Origin: SIG350 sp964520895
GTDB lineage: Bacteria; Bacillota; Clostridia; TANB77; SIG350
Direction: 5' to 3'
DNA length: 8,894 bases
Assembly (NCBI GenBank): GCA_964520895.1
Contig: CAZFOR010000048.1
Coordinates: forward strand, 1-8,894
In this document: piece by piece, positions 1-7,140 of the stretch
How positions within the stretch are numbered: position 1 is the stretch's first letter
How the letters are laid out: every line of letters begins with the position of its first letter
The notes under the pieces: generated by a model
The model's database searches: none
What the model was told of the DNA's origin: nothing
Seen by the model: only the letters and a program-made list of their open reading frames with translations
Made by a program: the position numbers and the translations under genes

Positions 1-1418
1 CCTATACCTTTTTCCTCTAATAGTTTAACCAAACTTGCTTCTGTATATCTTGGTGGTGGCTCTGTAAAATGCTTATCTGGTAATAACTCTTTTAACTTAA
101 GCTCTTGACCAATCTCTACAATTGGTAACATTTTTTCTTTTTCTTCCTTTTCATCAGTTTTTTCAATATATACACACATATATCCATCAAAATTAATTTT
201 AGAACCATTTGCTTTAAACAAATAATCATTTGCTAAAATATCAATAGATATAGTATCATAAATAGCTGTTGCCATCTGACTTGCAATAAACCTATTATAT
301 ATTAAATTATATAATTTAAACTGTTCTGTAGTTAAATTTTCTTTTATATCATTTGGAGAAAATTCAATATGTGCAGGCCTAATAGCCTCATGGGCATCTT
401 GACTATTTGCTTTTGATTTATAGTATGTTCCACCATAATATTGTTTACCAAATTTTGTAATAATTATATCTTTTGCAGCACTTCTAGCCTCCTCAGAAAC
501 TCTAACAGAGTCTGTTCTCATATATGTTATCAAACCAGTTGTTTTACCTTCAACTTTTATTCCTTCATATAGCTGTTGTGCAACAGCCATTGTCTTTTTA
601 AGTGTAAATCCTAACTTTCTTGAAGCTTCTTGTTGAAGTGTACTAGTTGTAAATGGTGGAGCAGGATTTTTCTTCCTTTGTCCAATTTTAATATCTTTGA
701 CAATATATTTTGCTTTATCTAAATCATTTAATATTTTATCAATTTGTTCTTTATTCTTTATCTCAATTTTTTTATTCATATATTGTGTTAATTTTGCTTC
801 AATATTTTTTTTACTTTTTGTATCTAGTAAATTTGCAATTAATGACCAATACTCTTGTGGTATAAAATCCTCTATTTCTTTTTCCCTTTCAACTATTAAT
901 CTTGTTGCAACAGACTGTACTCTACCAGCACTTAACCCCTTTTGTATCTTTTTCCAAAGAAGTGGACTTATTTTATATCCAACAATTCTATCAAGTACCC
1001 TTCTAGCCTGTTGAGCATCAATTATATCCATATTTAATTTTCTAGGACTTTTAATTTCTTTTGTAACAGTTTCTTTTGTAATTTCATTAAAAGTAACTCT
1101 ACAATTAGAGTCCAAATCAACATTTAATATATGTGCTAAATGCCAAGCAATTGCCTCTCCCTCACGATCAGGGTCAGTTGCAAGAATAATTTTCTTCATA
1201 CCTTTGGCTTGTTTTTTTAATTCCTTTATTGTTTTACCTTTATCCCTCATATTTATATATTTAGGTTCAAAATCATTTTCAATATCTACACCTAATTGAC
1301 TTTTAGGTAAATCTCTAACATGACCCATAGATGCAATTACATTATATTTTGACCCTAAAAACTTTTTAATTGTATTTGCCTTTGCTGGTGATTCTACTAT
1401 CACTAAATTTTCTGCCAT
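1..1418 (-). CDS. topA: DNA topoisomerase I (type IA), 3' end cut by window edge
   Basis: Relaxes negatively supercoiled DNA by single-strand cleavage and strand passage, acting on the nucleoid. The 472 complete codons visible cover the catalytic core. The N-terminal TOPRIM domain has VIVESPAKA with Glu9 and the acidic DPDREGEA motif at 82-89. The active-site tyrosine is Tyr299 in GLITYMRTDS, and HEAIRP follows at 343-348. The reading frame is still open at base 1, within the core near RYTEASLVKLLEEKG (457-471), so the end of the core and the C-terminal zinc-finger region are outside the window. The ATG at 1418 is supported by an AGAGGGAG Shine-Dalgarno about 10 bases upstream and by MAENLVIVESPAKA matching the usual family N-terminus. 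It lies 56 bases after the M24 peptidase gene, in a gap of almost pure A/T. No convincing promoter with both hexamers is visible there, so co-transcription with the upstream pair is plausible. The identity is secure. Confidence 0.97.
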   Translation of the reverse strand, partial: MAENLVIVESPAKANTIKKFLGSKYNVIASMGHVRDLPKSQLGVDIENDFEPKYINMRDKGKTIKELKKQAKGMKKIILATDPDREGEAIAWHLAHILNVDLDSNCRVTFNEITKETVTKEIKSPRKLNMDIIDAQQARRVLDRIVGYKISPLLWKKIQKGLSAGRVQSVATRLIVEREKEIEDFIPQEYWSLIANLLDTKSKKNIEAKLTQYMNKKIEIKNKEQIDKILNDLDKAKYIVKDIKIGQRKKNPAPPFTTSTLQQEASRKLGFTLKKTMAVAQQLYEGIKVEGKTTGLITYMRTDSVRVSEEARSAAKDIIITKFGKQYYGGTYYKSKANSQDAHEAIRPAHIEFSPNDIKENLTTEQFKLYNLIYNRFIASQMATAIYDTISIDILANDYLFKANGSKINFDGYMCVYIEKTDEKEEKEKMLPIVEIGQELKLKELLPDKHFTEPPPRYTEASLVKLLEEKGI

Positions 1419-1474
1419 AAATTTTATCTCCCTCTTAAAATTATATTTATTAAAATATTAAAATAAATATTAGA

Positions 1475-2560
1475 TTATTTAATACATGTTATATCTTTAC
1501 TTGAACTAAATAATATTTCACATCCATCTTCTGTAACTAGCACAGTATCTTCTATTCTAACTCCAAAATCTTTCTGGAAATATATTCCTGGTTCTATTGT
1601 AATTATCATACCTTGTTTTAAATTACAATCGTATCTATTTGATACTGCTGGTTGTTCGTGTATATCTAATCCTAAACCATGTCCAGTAGAATGTAAATAG
1701 TTTTCTTCTAAATCATATTTTCTAAACTCATCTCTTACTATATTATCAATGTCTTTAACATTTACATTTTCCTTTACACAATCTATTGCTTTAAGTTGTG
1801 CTTTTAAAACAATATTATATATTTCTTTTTGTTTTTGAGTAATATCTCCTACAAATATTGTTCTAGTCATATCACTACAATATCCGTTATATTTACAACC
1901 AAAATCTAATAATACAATATCATTTACTTGAATTATTTTATCACCTGGTACTGCATGTGGTTTACTTGAATTTGGTCCACTTGCAACAACTGAGTCAAAT
2001 GCTATATCATCTGCTCCATTTTTTTTCATAAAATATTCTAATTCATCTTTTATTTGTTTCTCAGTCATTCCTGGTTTTATATATTGTATCATATATTCAA
2101 AGCCTTTGTCTGTTATTTCACATGCTTTTTTGATATTTTCAATTTCTTCATTTGTTTTTATTTGTCTTATATCTTCAATAACATCTATTAAATTAACAAA
2201 TTCTTTTATATTATATCTTTGTTTAAACAAATCTGCTAAATATATTGTGATATCTTTTGCTTCAATACCAATTACCTTATCTTTAAATAACTCTAAACAC
2301 TGATTAACATGATTATTATCACTTAAGTTAATCACAAAACTATTTTCATTATTACAAATACTACTTGCTAACTCAATATATCTACTATCTGTAATTACAT
2401 ATATGTTATTTTCTTCAACATATACATATCCTTCAATTTCATTTTTTAATATATATTTAATATTAGAAGAATTAGTTATTAACATTCCATTAATAACCTT
2501 ATTTCCTTTTTTACTTATTTCTAATATCTTTTCATTTATCTTATTTATAATTTGTTGCAT
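1475..2560 (-). CDS. M24 family Xaa-Pro aminopeptidase / Xaa-Pro dipeptidase
   Basis: Cytosolic metallopeptidase predicted to release residues N-terminal to proline, recycling proline-containing peptides. Length is 361 aa, typical of short aminopeptidase P/PepQ proteins. Residues ~1-130 form the creatinase-like N-terminal domain (NSSNIKYILKN, YVITDSRY). Residues ~140-355 form the pita-bread catalytic domain. All five metal ligands are present: Asp219 (LLDFG), Asp230 (CSDMTRT), His294 (STGHGLGLDIHE), Glu323 (TIEPGIY) and Glu337 (RIEDT). The accessory histidines His202 (KPHAVPG) and His301 are also present, so it looks active. It starts 2 bases after the stop of the TIM-barrel gene, and its Shine-Dalgarno (AAAGGATG) lies inside that gene's last codons, so translational coupling is expected. 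The sequence alone does not separate aminopeptidase P from prolidase activity, so I give no gene symbol, though pepQ-like naming is common for this type. Confidence 0.93.
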   Translation of the reverse strand: MQQIINKINEKILEISKKGNKVINGMLITNSSNIKYILKNEIEGYVYVEENNIYVITDSRYIELASSICNNENSFVINLSDNNHVNQCLELFKDKVIGIEAKDITIYLADLFKQRYNIKEFVNLIDVIEDIRQIKTNEEIENIKKACEITDKGFEYMIQYIKPGMTEKQIKDELEYFMKKNGADDIAFDSVVASGPNSSKPHAVPGDKIIQVNDIVLLDFGCKYNGYCSDMTRTIFVGDITQKQKEIYNIVLKAQLKAIDCVKENVNVKDIDNIVRDEFRKYDLEENYLHSTGHGLGLDIHEQPAVSNRYDCNLKQGMIITIEPGIYFQKDFGVRIEDTVLVTEDGCEILFSSSKDITCIK

Positions 2561-2562
2561 AA

Positions 2563-3408
2563 TTACATCCTTTCATAAATTTCTTTCATAATGCTGGCAT
2601 CTTTTGTCATAGTATCTTTTGACTCACATATAATTGTAGGTTCTAATTTTAGTTCTTTTAATATAACTGCTAGATTATTAAAATCAGGGCCATATCCTTC
2701 ATCATCAAAAGTTACATGTCTTTTTTCACCACCATTACTAAATTCCATTTTACTAAAATGGCAGTGAAAATTTTTCATTCTTTCATACCCTAAATTTCGA
2801 ATAAATTTGTTTAATAACTGTCTGAAATCATCTTGCGTATTTAATCCTCCCATATTTCTACAATGAATATGTCCAAAATCAATTGCAGGTATCAATCTAT
2901 AATCAATTTGGCACATCTGTATTACTTCATCAGCATCACCTAATTGATTGATTTTACCCATTGTTTCAGGGCAAATATGGATATCTCCTAAACCAAGTTT
3001 GTCCGCTTCATCAACAGCTCTTTTTAATGTCTCCATTGCTATCTTAAAAGCCACATTTCTTTCCATATCTAACACAGAACCAGAATGTACAACAACCCTA
3101 TTACCACCCATTAACTTAACAGCCTTCATACTATCAACAATATACTGTATTGATTTATCTTGCTTTTCTTTTTCAGGACTAGATAAACTAATATAGTATG
3201 GTGAATGAACACTAATTTCTACATTATATTTTTGCGCCTCTGAGCACATTATTTTTGCTTTTTCTTCTGATATTCTAACACCTCTGTTACATTGATATTC
3301 ATAACAAGTAAGTCCTTTTGTATTAAGCCATTTAGGCATATCAGTTGAAGTTTTATTACCTTCATTATAGAAGGAAGAATCATTTCCTCCTGGTCCAAAT
3401 CTAATCAT
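2563..3408 (-). CDS. Endonuclease IV-like TIM-barrel protein (AP endonuclease family 2)
   Basis: 281 aa, close to the usual length of endonuclease IV, which cleaves DNA 5' to abasic sites using three zinc ions. Visible counterparts of the Nfo metal ligands are His68 (SVHSPYY), His108 (VVVHSGS), Glu148 (CPETMG), Asp177 and His180 (IDFGHIH), His215 (NFHCHFSK), His231 (EKRHVTF) and Glu262 (ICESKD). The Asp that normally sits two residues before the last His (Asp229 in E. coli Nfo) is Lys229 here, so the trinuclear site may be altered. The sequence is therefore a divergent clostridial-type branch. A role in base-excision repair is likely but not certain, because sugar isomerases and epimerases share this fold. 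The ATG at 3408 has GGAGATGATAAA directly upstream. It is the first gene of the coupled pair with the M24 peptidase and follows a terminator that ends the preceding cassette. The leader and Shine-Dalgarno are nearly identical to those of the 150-aa gene at 6574-7026. Confidence 0.85.
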   Translation of the reverse strand: MIRFGPGGNDSSFYNEGNKTSTDMPKWLNTKGLTCYEYQCNRGVRISEEKAKIMCSEAQKYNVEISVHSPYYISLSSPEKEKQDKSIQYIVDSMKAVKLMGGNRVVVHSGSVLDMERNVAFKIAMETLKRAVDEADKLGLGDIHICPETMGKINQLGDADEVIQMCQIDYRLIPAIDFGHIHCRNMGGLNTQDDFRQLLNKFIRNLGYERMKNFHCHFSKMEFSNGGEKRHVTFDDEGYGPDFNNLAVILKELKLEPTIICESKDTMTKDASIMKEIYERM

Positions 3409-3480
3409 TTTATCATCTCCATGTATATATTAACCTAAAATACAAAAAAAAACTAGTATCTAATACTAGTTTTTTAGTTT
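3406..3480 (-). repeat. Terminator/leader direct repeat, left copy
   Basis: This copy covers the start codon, Shine-Dalgarno and leader of the TIM-barrel gene plus the hairpin upstream. Compared without gaps against 7024-7075, the segment 3406-3457 matches at 45 of 52 positions. The match includes an unbroken 17-base block (TATATATTAACCTAAAA). Similarity continues more loosely through the hairpin and T tract (ATACTA, then GTTTTTA). The two copies are in the same orientation and bracket the 150-aa, 890-aa and 131-aa genes. The end of the 131-aa reading frame (TAA at 3474-3476) falls inside this copy, whereas the equivalent part of the right copy is non-coding. Confidence 0.8.
3444..3475 (-). 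terminator. Rho-independent terminator ending the amidoligase cassette
   Basis: Inverted repeat with arms 3447-3459 and 3463-3475 (core ACTAGTAT / ATACTAGT, 3-base loop CTA). Read on the minus strand, a run of T follows (complement of A3444-3452). The A and T tracts extend the stem. It overlaps the TAA stop (3474-3476) of the 131-aa gene and sits before the leader of the TIM-barrel gene, so it should end transcription of the three-gene cassette. The stem is symmetrical enough to work on the plus strand too, but no plus-strand gene reads into it. Confidence 0.75.
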
Positions 3481-3869
3481 TTAGTGTAATTTTTTAATAT
3501 TTCCTCAACACAATTATTAACTACTATATAATTATTTTCAAATTTGCTTTTATCTATATTTTTTAAAAATATATTTGCACTCTTTTCTTCTAATATAGCT
3601 ATATTCTCCAATCTTAATAATGATAAAATATATGTTGTTTCATCTTGTATTATTATTTTTTCTTTTATTTTTTCTAACATCATATCTTTGAACTTTAAAT
3701 TGTTTACTTTTGCCATTGCACAATTTAACATTGCTTTATCATTCATTATTTTTTGTTGTTCTTTTTTTGTTAAATTATAGTAATTTTCAGTAATTAATTC
3801 TTTTACCAATTCTTCTTTTGTATCAAATTCTTTTTGTGTGTCATTTTCTATTACTATTAAGTTTTTCAA
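3474..3869 (-). CDS. Hypothetical 131-aa protein, TTG start, last gene of the cassette
   Basis: I do not recognise this protein. It is 131 aa, rich in Lys, Glu, Asn and Ile, and predicted mostly helical, with no signal peptide, no membrane segment and no obvious metal or nucleotide motif. It opens with MKNLIVIEND and a DTKEELVKELI helix. The ENYYNLTKKEQQKIM segment is only vaguely like the 28-residue units of the neighbouring 890-aa protein and is not a clear repeat. The start at 3869 is TTG, chosen because AGGGGTG lies 8 bases upstream and no ATG fits. It begins 17 bases after the stop of the 890-aa gene and ends on the terminator hairpin, so it is the last member of a three-gene operon. A role linked to the amidoligase (partner, substrate or immunity-type protein) is conceivable from position only. 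Confidence 0.75.
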   Translation of the reverse strand: MKNLIVIENDTQKEFDTKEELVKELITENYYNLTKKEQQKIMNDKAMLNCAMAKVNNLKFKDMMLEKIKEKIIIQDETTYILSLLRLENIAILEEKSANIFLKNIDKSKFENNYIVVNNCVEEILKNYTKN

Positions 3870-3886
3870 AATATTTTCACCCCTTT

Positions 3887-6559
3887 TTATTCATCTATAC
3901 TATGTTCTTCTCTTTGATGTTGTATATCTCTCTGAATTCTTCTTTCAGCTATATTAATTTCACCAATATTAGTTTCTGGTAAAGCTCTTTTACCGATATC
4001 TTTAGTTTTAAATACTATTGGCTGTTCTCTTTCTAATGTTATTTCTTTTGCTAATTCTTTATTAACTTCATATCTTTTTCTATACACATTTCTTTGTTCT
4101 TCTGTTTTAAACTCCATTTTCACTAATGCTTCTAATCTTTCTTCAGGCGTTATATCATTTTCTTGTAATCTTTCAAAACATTCCATCTTTGTAATTTCTT
4201 CTTGTGTTAATATTTCACCATTTTCATGTTTTTTAGATATCTCACTTATTTCTTTTGCCGATTGTATTAAACCACCATATAAATTTATATTTTCTATCCA
4301 TGTTTTTGCATCAACTGTTCCATTTGATATTCTAAATTCTATTGTATTTTTATATTCTTTTCCTATATTTGATAAATTCAACCCTTGGTATCTATCTTCC
4401 CCACCATTACCATCATGTTGTCTTAATCCGTTTATAAGTAAATCTATATCTTTTCTTGAATCTAATTGTATACTACCATCTTGTGCAATTTTTGAAACTT
4501 TTTCTGATATTGGTTTAGCATATTTTGTTACTCCATTTCTTGGCTCAATACCTTGCTGATTTCCTATTGTGTATAATAAATCTTCAGTATTTGTATATAT
4601 TGTTAAAAAATCAGCAATTGCTTCTTCTCCTGCATCAAACAAATATTGTGCACCTATATGTATATGTCCACCACATCTTTGTGTTACTTCTTGTCCTATA
4701 ACTTGCAATATATCACATGCTTGGTATATATTTTCAACATCGTCTTTTGTTCCATGTAATATTGGTGATACAACTTCTGTTCCATCATTTTTAATACCAT
4801 CACTCAAAGAAGCATCACTTTTTGCAGTCCATCCCTCTGGATACAAATCTAATCTAGCGGTATCTGGATTTCTTGAATTTTCACCTTCAATCTCTATTCC
4901 TATTGTAATTTCTTCTGGTAATGTAATTGTGGAATCTCTTGCTGATTTTTCTACTACTTCTTTCACATATTGTTTCATTTTTTCTTCCTCACCAGCTGCA
5001 TTTAATAATTCAATCTTATCACTTATAAATAAATCAGTGTTATTTTCTATATATTGTTTTATCTCTTCTTTACCAATTACATTTAATAATTTAATTTTAT
5101 CACTTACTACCAATTCTGGATTTTCTTCTACATATTGTTTTATTGCCTGATGTCCATCTATTACTTTTAATAATTCAATTTTATCTTTTACACTTAATTC
5201 TGAACTTTCTTCTATATATTTTTTAATATATTCTGGATTTTGTGTTGCTTTTACTAAGGAAATTTTATCACTTAATTCCATATCTGGATTTTCTTCTACA
5301 TATTGTTTTATTGCCTGATGTCCATCTATTACTTTTAATAATTCAATTTTATCTTTTACACTTAATTCTGAACTTTCTTCTATATATTTTTTAATATATT
5401 CTGGATTTTGTGTTGCTTTTACCAATCTATTTTTATCAGTTAAGTCTAATTCAGGATAATCTTCTAAATATTGCTTTATTGCATTTTCACCATCAATTTC
5501 TTTTAACAATTGAAGTTTAAAAACTATATCTATATCTGGATTATCATATAAATAATTTTTAATATATTCTTTATCTTCTGATACTTTCACTAAACAAGCT
5601 TTATCATTAATAGATAATTCCGAATTTTCTTCTATATATTGTTTTGTATATTCTGAATCACCAATTTTTTGTAGTAAATTTACCTTATCATATATACTTA
5701 ATTTAGAATTATCATTTAGATATTGTTTAATATATTCTTGGTCACCTGTTGATCCTACTAAATACGTTACATCTTCTGCTGATAAATCTTTATTATCATT
5801 TAGATATTGTTTTATATAGTCAATATCATCTATTTCCCTTGAAAGTGCAGCTATATAATATACATCTAAATCAGGTGTATTCTTTAAATATTTTTTTATA
5901 TATTCTTGATTTTGTGTTGCCCTTACTAATTCAATTTTATCATTTTCACTTAAATCAGGATTGTTCTTTAAATACTCATCTATCGCTTTGTCTCCACCCA
6001 TTTTTTTTATCAATTCAATTTTATGGTCTAGTCTTAAATCAGGATTATTTTTTATATACTCATTTATCTCTTCTTTTCCTGTTGATTTTATTAACTCTAT
6101 TATGTGATATTCATTTAATTCAGGATTCTCTTCTATATATTGTTTAATGTACTGTGGATTTTCTGTTGATTGTACTAATCTAATTACATCAAATTGACTT
6201 AATTCAGCATTATTTTCAATATATTCTTTTACATAATTCGTATCTTTAGTTGCCTCTACTAATGAACGTTTATTAATAGCAGATAATTCAGGATTTTGTT
6301 CTATAAACTCTTTTATTTTATTTTTATCCTTAAACAAACATATAATATCTATTTTAATGCTATTATCAATTTCTAAAAAATATTTATATTCTTCTTCATT
6401 TGAATTTTCAACTTCACTTGCCATACTAGACATAAGTATATCAATTAGTTCATCTTCTGAATATTTTTCTGCATTATCGATACCAACAAATTTAATTATG
6501 TCTTCTATATCTTCACTATCAAACAATTTAATTAATTGATCTATTCTCTCTTTCGTCAT
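3887..6559 (-). CDS. Solenoid-repeat protein with C-terminal amidoligase (GS-like) domain
   Basis: 890 aa, probably cytosolic, with no signal peptide or membrane segment. Residues 1-80 are an acidic helical cap. Residues 81-526 are about 16 consecutive 28-residue units (consensus YIKQYIEENPELSxxDKIELLKxI), with a partial unit to ~540. Each unit reads as two short helices, so an alpha-solenoid is likely. Residues ~550-770 match the glutamine-synthetase-fold amidoligase family (Amidoligase_2 type). The signature motifs are GIEIEGE (554-560), KSDASL (580-585), GTEVVSPIL (593-601), CGGHIHIGA (629-637) and TIEFRISNGT (739-748), with the Glu, His and Arg positions expected for ATP/metal binding intact. 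Such enzymes are predicted to form amide bonds by ATP-dependent COOH-NH2 ligation. Residues 770-890 are a charged helical tail. The solenoid presumably binds a protein or peptide partner (inference). The ATG at 6559 has AAAGGAATG upstream and lies 14 bases after the 150-aa gene. The substrate is unknown. Confidence 0.88.
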   Translation of the reverse strand: MTKERIDQLIKLFDSEDIEDIIKFVGIDNAEKYSEDELIDILMSSMASEVENSNEEEYKYFLEIDNSIKIDIICLFKDKNKIKEFIEQNPELSAINKRSLVEATKDTNYVKEYIENNAELSQFDVIRLVQSTENPQYIKQYIEENPELNEYHIIELIKSTGKEEINEYIKNNPDLRLDHKIELIKKMGGDKAIDEYLKNNPDLSENDKIELVRATQNQEYIKKYLKNTPDLDVYYIAALSREIDDIDYIKQYLNDNKDLSAEDVTYLVGSTGDQEYIKQYLNDNSKLSIYDKVNLLQKIGDSEYTKQYIEENSELSINDKACLVKVSEDKEYIKNYLYDNPDIDIVFKLQLLKEIDGENAIKQYLEDYPELDLTDKNRLVKATQNPEYIKKYIEESSELSVKDKIELLKVIDGHQAIKQYVEENPDMELSDKISLVKATQNPEYIKKYIEESSELSVKDKIELLKVIDGHQAIKQYVEENPELVVSDKIKLLNVIGKEEIKQYIENNTDLFISDKIELLNAAGEEEKMKQYVKEVVEKSARDSTITLPEEITIGIEIEGENSRNPDTARLDLYPEGWTAKSDASLSDGIKNDGTEVVSPILHGTKDDVENIYQACDILQVIGQEVTQRCGGHIHIGAQYLFDAGEEAIADFLTIYTNTEDLLYTIGNQQGIEPRNGVTKYAKPISEKVSKIAQDGSIQLDSRKDIDLLINGLRQHDGNGGEDRYQGLNLSNIGKEYKNTIEFRISNGTVDAKTWIENINLYGGLIQSAKEISEISKKHENGEILTQEEITKMECFERLQENDITPEERLEALVKMEFKTEEQRNVYRKRYEVNKELAKEITLEREQPIVFKTKDIGKRALPETNIGEINIAERRIQRDIQHQREEHSIDE
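4982..6319 (-). repeat. Coding array of ~16 units of 84 bp (28 residues)
   Basis: Inside the 890-aa gene, units begin near residues 81, 109, 137, 164, 192, 220, 248, 276, 304, 332, 360, 388, 416, 444, 472 and 499. The spacing is 28 residues except for two 27-residue units. Unit starts read YIKQY, YIKKY or AIKQY, and a PEL/PDL turn follows about nine residues later. Several units alternate between an ATQNPEYIKKY and a VIDGHQAIKQY junction, giving a 56-residue super-period. Most units are diverged, so the array is old apart from the recent duplication at 5115-5422. Confidence 0.85.
5115..5422 (-). repeat. Recent 168-bp tandem duplication within the solenoid
   Basis: Bases 5115-5254 and 5283-5422 are identical over 140 bp with a 168-bp offset, exactly two 28-residue units. 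At the protein level residues 380-425 and 436-481 are identical, while the intervening ~10 residues differ. The frame is kept. Identity at silent positions shows that this is a young duplication or a gene-conversion tract, unlike the diverged units around it. Confidence 0.95.
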
Positions 6560-6573
6560 ATTTTTTCATTCCT

Positions 6574-7026
6574 TTATCTTTTAATATTAAATATTTTTTT
6601 AAAAAAAGCCAAAAACTTATCATACCATTTTATCTCATTAAAAATTACAATTTCCTTTAATTCATCATCTTCTTTTATTTGATTCTTATCTTCCTTTTTA
6701 GCAAATATAACCTCTGTTCCATATTTTTTTATTTTTTCTTCTTCTGATTTTCTTCTAGCATCTCTATATATTTCATTTATTTGTTCTTTTTCTTTAGCAG
6801 TTGCCCAATACTTTATATATATATTAGCTAAAATTACTTTTGTCTCTTGTAATATCTCTTGTTGCTTAAATTCTTTATTTTTATCTATTTTATATTCATA
6901 GTCTTTATCCTTTTTTTCATTAAACATATCTATTATTTCTATTGGTATTTTATTCATATCTTCTTTTGGCACATATTTTAATATTTCTATTACTTCTTTA
7001 TATGCTTTAGGATAGTTATCAACCAT
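6574..7026 (-). CDS. Conserved clostridial hypothetical protein (150 aa), first gene of the cassette
   Basis: Function unknown. It resembles a small protein type that I associate with AT-rich Clostridia genomes: an N-terminal helix AYKEVIEILKYVPKEDMNKIP (8-28), then a middle segment with ETKVILANIYIKYWAT (61-76). This likeness is from memory, not a search. The rest is a highly charged linker (80-130) and a basic aromatic tail at 131-150 (WYDKFLAFFKKIF) that could form an amphipathic helix for membrane or protein contact. There are no transmembrane helices and no catalytic motif. The start ATG at 7026 has GGAGATGAT upstream, shared almost exactly with the TIM-barrel gene because both sit on copies of the direct repeat. 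It is followed after 14 bases by the amidoligase gene, so it probably leads that operon. Confidence 0.8.
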   Translation of the reverse strand: MVDNYPKAYKEVIEILKYVPKEDMNKIPIEIIDMFNEKKDKDYEYKIDKNKEFKQQEILQETKVILANIYIKYWATAKEKEQINEIYRDARRKSEEEKIKKYGTEVIFAKKEDKNQIKEDDELKEIVIFNEIKWYDKFLAFFKKIFNIKR

Positions 7027-7101
7027 AATATCATCTCCAAATATATATTAACCTAAAACAAACAAAAAAACTAGTGTTTAAATACTATTTTTTTTGTTTT
7101 T
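7024..7101 (-). repeat. Terminator/leader direct repeat, right copy
   Basis: Same element as 3406-3480, same orientation. It covers the start codon, Shine-Dalgarno and leader of the 150-aa gene and the hairpin that follows the prepilin peptidase gene. The 17-base block is at 7042-7058. Differences are concentrated in the two bases upstream of the ATG, the A tract and the hairpin loop. Confidence 0.8.
7064..7095 (-). terminator. Terminator after the yqeG-prepilin peptidase pair
   Basis: Hairpin TAGTGTTT (7072-7079) / AAATACTA (7080-7087) with one G-T wobble. It is extended by A7064-7070 against T7088-7095 around an unpaired C7071, with a T tract on the minus strand. It sits about 45 bases after the prepilin peptidase stop and corresponds to the hairpin at 3444-3475, though the stem is less perfect, so read-through into the 150-aa gene is possible. 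Confidence 0.6.
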
Positions 7102-7140
7102 ATATAAAATTATATTAATTTAAAATAGTTCTTCTTTATT

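Noticed and set aside
697..1014. Plus-strand open frame of 105 codons opposite topA
   Set aside because: It lies opposite a fully recognisable topA core, is rich in Phe/Ile/Ser as expected for the complement of an AT-rich gene, and has no convincing ribosome binding site.
1440..1445. TATAAT hexamer upstream of topA
   Set aside because: No acceptable -35 at 15-19 bases, and the start site would fall on the Shine-Dalgarno, leaving almost no leader.
1443..1470. Inverted repeat ATATTTATT / AATAAATAT before topA
   Set aside because: Pure A/T 9-bp stem in a pure A/T gap with no following T tract on the transcribed strand; readily explained by composition.
5115..5422. CRISPR-like array from the regular repeats
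   Set aside because: The repeats are in frame at 84/168 bp, encode a helical protein repeat and have no short direct-repeat/spacer structure.
4569..6147. Plus-strand open frames opposite the solenoid gene (193 and 132 codons)
   Set aside because: They mirror the 84-bp repeats on the other strand, show no known motif and lack Shine-Dalgarno sites.
7041..7060. TTAATATATA in the shared leader as a -10 element
   Set aside because: It would place transcription start at or within the Shine-Dalgarno, and no -35 is visible upstream in either copy, so I treat the block only as a repeat.
7109..7114. TATAAT hexamer between the prepilin peptidase gene and the cassette
   Set aside because: The expected -35 position reads AAAGAA-like sequence, far from consensus. 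The cassette promoter remains unidentified.
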